64,000 bases of DNA, from the NCBI GenBank assembly GCA_009739215.1, contig VSJF01000009.1:558001-622000 (forward strand), read 5' to 3'. Every line of letters begins with the position of its first letter. Within the stretch, counting starts at the first letter, position 1. Of the stretch, positions 59,319-64,000 are shown in pieces. The DNA is from Floccularia luteovirens (lineage: Eukaryota > Basidiomycota > Agaricomycetes > Agaricales > Squamanitaceae). The translations under genes and the position numbers were made by a program. Below the pieces are notes generated by a model. It had not been told where the DNA came from, ran no database searches, and was given only the letters and a program-made list of their open reading frames with translations.

Positions 59319-59396
59319 TCAGGCTTAATGCCTTTCCTCCTGCCAGAGGCCATTTTCCAAGTTCTATTTCACAATTAACCATTGGAAGAGGGGGAA

Positions 59397-59821
59397 TGTG
59401 TAGAGTTTCGTACAAGAAACTTAATAGTAAACACACTAGCTCAGTGTTTGTGTGGTCAAATGACTATAATATTATTTACCTTAATAGTAAATATGCTAGC
59501 TACTTTACTATTAGTATAAATTGTAAGGAAAGTAAAGAATGTTCTCACCTCAGTGTTTGCGTGGTCAAATGACTGAGGTGTTTGGAAAATATCAAGATGT
59601 TTAAATATTTAAAGAGCAGAGAGGCTATACCTTTTTGAGGTAGCATAAAAAGAGAAAACAAATGAATCTACTTTTAAGTGATCAAAGGAGGACATGGAAA
59701 AGGAATGGTATGATTATTGACGCAGGTGTTAATAAAAGAAATGGTATGATAAGATGAAGGTGCATTATGTCCGATGAATTTGGGTGCACATTTGGACTTG
59801 TGCACACTTGTTATTTCAACA
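59397..59821 (-). mobile_element. 3' LTR of the Ty1/copia element (inner edge firm, outer edge tentative)
   Basis: On the minus strand it starts TGTTGAAATAAC directly after the polypurine tract TTGAGGGGGAG that follows the pol stop codon. The outer end is probably ..AACTCTACACA at 59397 (425 bp); an alternative end is at 59579. Two near-identical 24-26-bp segments containing CAGTGTTTG and GGTCAAATGACT lie inside (about 59438-59463 and 59550-59574). The partner LTR is outside the window. Confidence 0.6.
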
Positions 59822-59835
59822 CTCCCCCTCAAGGG
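59822..59835 (-). other. Polypurine tract of the copia element
   Basis: Reads TTGAGGGGGAG on the minus strand, overlapping the pol stop codon and abutting the LTR, as required for plus-strand priming. Confidence 0.65.
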
Positions 59836-62800
59836 GGTGCGAGTCCGAATTCAGAAGCAAAATGCTTCACTTTTGCAGACGGGAGAGCTTTGGTGAGGGC
59901 ATTGGCTAGTTGTTCATCTGTGGGACAGTAGATAAGTCGAAGAGAATCATTTTCGACGATGTAACAAATGAAATGAAAACGAATGTCGATGTGTTTAGTG
60001 CGTGCATGATATTGGTGATCTTTTGTGAGTTCTATCACTGACTGGTTGTCTGAGAACAGGGTGGTGGATTTGAGTGTAGTGCCAAAGATTTGAGAAAGAA
60101 GGGAACAAAGCCATAGGGCTTCTTTGGATGCGTGCGTTATTGCAACATATTCTGCTTCGGTGGTGGATAGAGCAATGATTTCCTGTCGTTTAGCGCTCCA
60201 CGAAACGGCGCCGCCATGAATAAGAAAAGTGTACCCAGAGATAGTATGCCGATCCTCAGCCATGCTACCATCTGCATCCATATACCTGGTAAGTTCTCCC
60301 TTGTTTCTCCCATACATCAACCAGAGCTCGATCGTCCCTTTCAGATAACGAAAAATTCGTTTGACAGCTTCCTAATGCACAGGGCCAGGTTTTATCGAGA
60401 AACGAGACACCGTTTGGACAGCAAATGCAATGTCTGGATGTGTACCAAGAGCCACGTACATCAACAATCCAACGGCTTCGTGATATGGCACATCGCGCAT
60501 CTGGGCTATTTCGTTTGTAGTCGATGGGGACTGAGCTGTGGTGAGTCGAGCGTTCGGGTCCATGGGAATTGAAACAGGCTTGAGGTCTTGCAAGCCATAA
60601 CGATGGAGAATAGAGTTGATATATGAGTGTTGGGAAAGGTGGAGGGTGTGTTTGGCATGATTGTGTTTGATCTCAATGCTGAGAAGCCAGTGAAGTTCGC
60701 CAAGGTCGGTAATTTCCATGTGTTTGATAATCTTGGCTTTGAACTTAGTAATTAAGTTAATCGATGTTGCTGCTATTGTGCAGTCATCAATGTGCACAAG
60801 GACTATGATTAATGCACACTCATTTCAACAAAAGAAAACTGCCTGATCAACATCAGAGCACTTGAAACCAAGGTGAGTAAGCATGATTTCGACAAGTTTC
60901 TGATACCAACAACACCCAGATTGTTTCAGGCCATACAATGTTTTACGAAGTCAACAAATGAGGCCAGTAGAATTTGGTGCATGATACCCAGGGGGCTGCT
61001 ACATGAAAATCACCTCACAATTTGTGAGTTCACCATTCAGATATGCACCTTTTATGTCAATTTGATGTAACTCTAGGTCTTCAGCAGCAGCTATGGCGAG
61101 GACGGAATGGATCGAGGCGAGTTTTGCAACAGGTGCAAATATATTGAAATAATTGACTCCTGGGACTTGTGAGAATCCCTGGGCAACAAGTCGAGCCTTG
61201 TAGCATACAACGTTTCTGGCAGCGTCCTTTTTGGCACGAAAAAACCCACTTTGAGCCAATGATATTAGCTCCAGGTGGTGCACTAGTGAGTTCCCAAGTT
61301 CCTGCCTGTCGAAGTGTTGCTAACTCTTCCTGGATTGCTTTCTCCCATAGTGGCCAGTCAGGCCGTCGCTTTGCCTCTGCCAAAGTTCTCAGTTCAAGGG
61401 CTTCTGCATCACTTGTTTCAGCTACCATTGCATATTTGTCAGTGCAATCAGCCGTCATTAACCAATCGGCCTGTCCCTCCCCCTCAAGTGTGGCATTTGG
61501 CGCTTCTTCAATAATTTGGGGAGTTTGAGAAGGTGCTTGTACTCCTCGTGGAAGTGGGGAGTTTGAACGATGGTATCCAGAGTGTCCATGGCCCTCTAGG
61601 AGGTCCACAACTCGTTGGCTTGGCTTACAGATCCATTTATGAGCTGATTGAGGGGGTGTAGGAGCAGGGGAATCTGTAAATGGAGGTGAAGGTGTTGTTT
61701 CAAGCATTTGGGTCGAAGAATTTGGTAAGTCAGTCTTCTTCTTGGTGAGTATTACTTCCTCCCCCTCAAGACGAGAGACTGACGAGGTTGTGTTGTTATA
61801 GTGAACATTTCGTTTGACACTCACTGACATTTTGTCTGGCCAGTAGATCTGCACCCCTTTGCTTTTGGCATCAATTCCTAGCCACTGCCCTTCTTGAACG
61901 CGTCCTCCCAGTTTGTCACCATCCTCCACATGGACCCACACCTTTTCACCCCATTCTCAGACATCTCGAAGATCTGGCTTCTTGCCGAAAGTGGCTTCAA
62001 AGGGCGTCATACCTTCCACAGCTTTGGTTGAGGTTCGATTCATCAGCCATACAACATGTCGCGCAGCCTCACCCCAGAGGTTTTTTGGTAATCCACTAGC
62101 ATGCAAAAGTGCTCGTATACGTTCGACTATGGTGCGGTTACGTCATTCTGCAACACCATTCTGTGGAGGGGCATCATGGACAGTGAGTTTCTGCTCTGTA
62201 CCTTTTTGTTTGAGGTACATAGTAAAACTCTTATCTAGATACTCTCCTCCTCGATCAGAGTGGAGTACCTTGATTTGTATGCCAAGTTGGGTTGCGCACC
62301 ATGCTTCATATTCTTTGTATGACTGGAAAGCATTGGATTTGACACAAAGGAGATATAGGTGAGTGAGACGGGTGCAATCATCTGTAAAAGTGATGTAATA
62401 ATGCTTTTTGCCTTTGGTTTCAATAGGTGCTGGTCCCCACAAGTCCGAGTGGACTTCATCACCAAATTTCTTGGCATGTTCGCCTTCCTGGCACTTTGGG
62501 AATGATTTTCTGGTTGCTTTTGCATAGATACAAGATTCACAAAAAAAAGGTTCACTTGACTCCATTTGCTCTAGTTGGACACCTGTTACAAAACCACTTT
62601 CAATGAGACAACATGCAATACCAATTGAAATATGACCCATTCGATGGTGAAATTGCTCCAAAGTGAGTGTTTCTTCTGCCGAGTTTGCTGTTTTGAGCTC
62701 GTGAGTTACACAATAAAGTCCTTGCCTGGACTTGGGAACAGTACCGATATGCTCCCCTTTGGGCCCTCGAATGGTGCATTTGTTGCCAGAAAAGGTTAGT

Positions 62801-64000
62801 TGATATCCTTTCTCATCGAGTTTGCCAACTGAAACTAGTGTGTAGCCAACATCTGGGGAGTACAAGACTTCTGTAAGTCTTAGCTGTGCAAAGTTTGCAC
62901 CATTTGGTATGTTAACTATCATTTCCCCCATGCCAGTAGCAGTCATACTTTGTTTATTTGCAGCTCGAAATGATTTTGGAGAGATCTCGATGAAGTTTTT
63001 TAGAGCATCTCGATAAGGGGTAAGGTATTTGGAACAACCAGAATTGTAAATCTCGGTTCGAAGCATGTTATCACTGTAAGTATTGACTTCTGCAGCTATT
63101 TCTTCAGGTTCAGTGCCAACTGAGTCCAGGTCAACATTGATAGTCAAGGAATACTTGCACTCATCAATCCCAGATAACTCCTCAGTATTCTGGCCACTTC
63201 CTGCCTCGTTTTCACTGGCTTCAGTAAACCAATTGGTTTCACTTTTGTTTTCATAGTCTATAAAGAAGGCCCCTTCATCCTCTGAGTCTAAGTCAATTGC
63301 AGCATTGGCAGCATCACTTTGTTTTGGTGAGTCATCCTTTTTCTTCTGCAGCTTGGGACACTTATTTTTGTAATGCCCTTTTTTCTCGCAGTGCCAACAG
63401 ACACCAGTAGGTTTCTTTCCTTTTCCTTTTGATCTATCTGAAGATGTAGTAGCTAGTGCCTCATCCTTGTCTTTAGTTTTGCCTTTACCAGCTCCTCCCC
63501 CATGACGTCTGGCACGCTATGCACTCTGACGGTCATACTCTTCCGAAATCAGTGAGATTAGGGAATCTGGAACAATGGTTTTCAAAGTGGCATATAAACG
63601 TGCATTTGCAAGCAGACTCGAGGCATAATTTGAAAGAAAGTGAGGTAATGATCCAATGATTGTGGAACGGTAATCATCTTCTTTTATTTCAACACCTACT
63701 GTGGCTAACTCTTCTCGTTTGTTTCTGAGGGTATCGAGAAATTCATAAACATTTCCATGGTATGGACATTTTGAATCCATGAACCTTTGACGTAAGTCTG
63801 TTTGAGCATATGCTCCTTTTTCCATATAGTCCGTTTTAATTATAGCCCACCATTCAGCAACAGTTACTTTGTTTCGAATGTGCATCAGGGCCGAATCGGG
63901 TAGTTTCTGTGTCAAAAGAGTCTTTGCAGATCACTCGTTTCTGTCCCATTCACTCATGGCAGTGAGTTTAGCTTCAGTAGGTGACTTGCTGAAATCAGCC
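59829..64000 (-). pseudogene. Ty1/copia gag-pol polyprotein, decayed, runs off the right edge
   Basis: Order on the minus strand: gag (63915-63517), a zinc knuckle 'CWHCEKKGHYKNKC' (about 63400), protease 'IYNSGCSKYLTPY' (63050) in which the catalytic Asp of D-S-G is Asn, and integrase with the HHCC finger ('HHRMGH', 'CESC') and 'HSDLWGP', 'LHSDRGGEY', 'NGVAE'. Then RT ('IDIKGAYLNGEL', 'LVHIDDCTIA') and RNase H ('MDADGSMAED', 'SDNQSVIE', 'HARTKHIDIRFHF'), ending 'FASEFGLAPP'. At least six in-frame stops and one frameshift near 61220 break it. The integrase-before-RT order defines copia. The 5' part is outside the window. Confidence 0.9.

Noticed and set aside
59103..59378. 91-codon plus-strand frame beginning in the solo LTR
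   Set aside because: Crosses the LTR boundary and target duplication; similar sequence in the other LTR copy is not open.

Overview
This window looks like nuclear DNA of a filamentous basidiomycete, most likely an Agaricomycete mushroom. The genes are broken by many introns of about 45-90 nt, and the proteins have fungal character (TRK potassium transporter, Rheb GTPase, Tah18, Lcl3, SWIB subunit, GPI-type serine-rich secreted proteins). The transposons are Tad-like LINE and Ty1/copia elements. The species cannot be named from the sequence alone. Most open frames are single exons, so the gene models below join exons by eye; splice sites were read from GT/AG (sometimes GC/AG) signals and protein continuity.

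Layout. 1-5.2 kb (minus): TRK potassium transporter and mitochondrial tricarboxylate carrier. 5.4-12.8 kb: uroporphyrinogen-III synthase (+), an 85-residue hypothetical (-), a serine-rich hypothetical (+), adenylosuccinate lyase (+) and a small GPI-type protein (+). 13.0-20.9 kb: a tandem triplication of a secreted decarboxylase-type amidohydrolase (2,3-dihydroxybenzoate decarboxylase-like); the first copy reads through, the second and third each carry a frameshift. 21-39 kb is a dense housekeeping block: RluA-type pseudouridine synthase, an Agaricomycete hypothetical, a Ufo1-like F-box/WD40/UIM protein, Arp2/3 subunit 5, Rheb, a BAR-SH3 adaptor, a SWIB chromatin-remodelling subunit, Tah18 diflavin reductase and Lcl3 nuclease. 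40-47 kb: a small secreted serine-rich protein, a decayed class I terpene synthase and a cytochrome P450, the remains of a sesquiterpenoid-type cluster. 47-64 kb is repeat-rich: a TA-flanked MITE, then a LINE interrupted by a 604-bp LTR that is itself interrupted by a 947-bp LTR, a second 604-bp solo LTR with a clean 5-bp target duplication, and a decayed Ty1/copia element running off the right edge.

I found no clear evidence of a wholly new system. The points most worth a second look are the amidohydrolase triplication with its conserved promoters and duplicated, coding-like 3' flanks, the broken terpene synthase beside an apparently intact P450, the three-level retrotransposon nest, the TA-flanked MITE, and three GC-AG introns supported by protein continuity.
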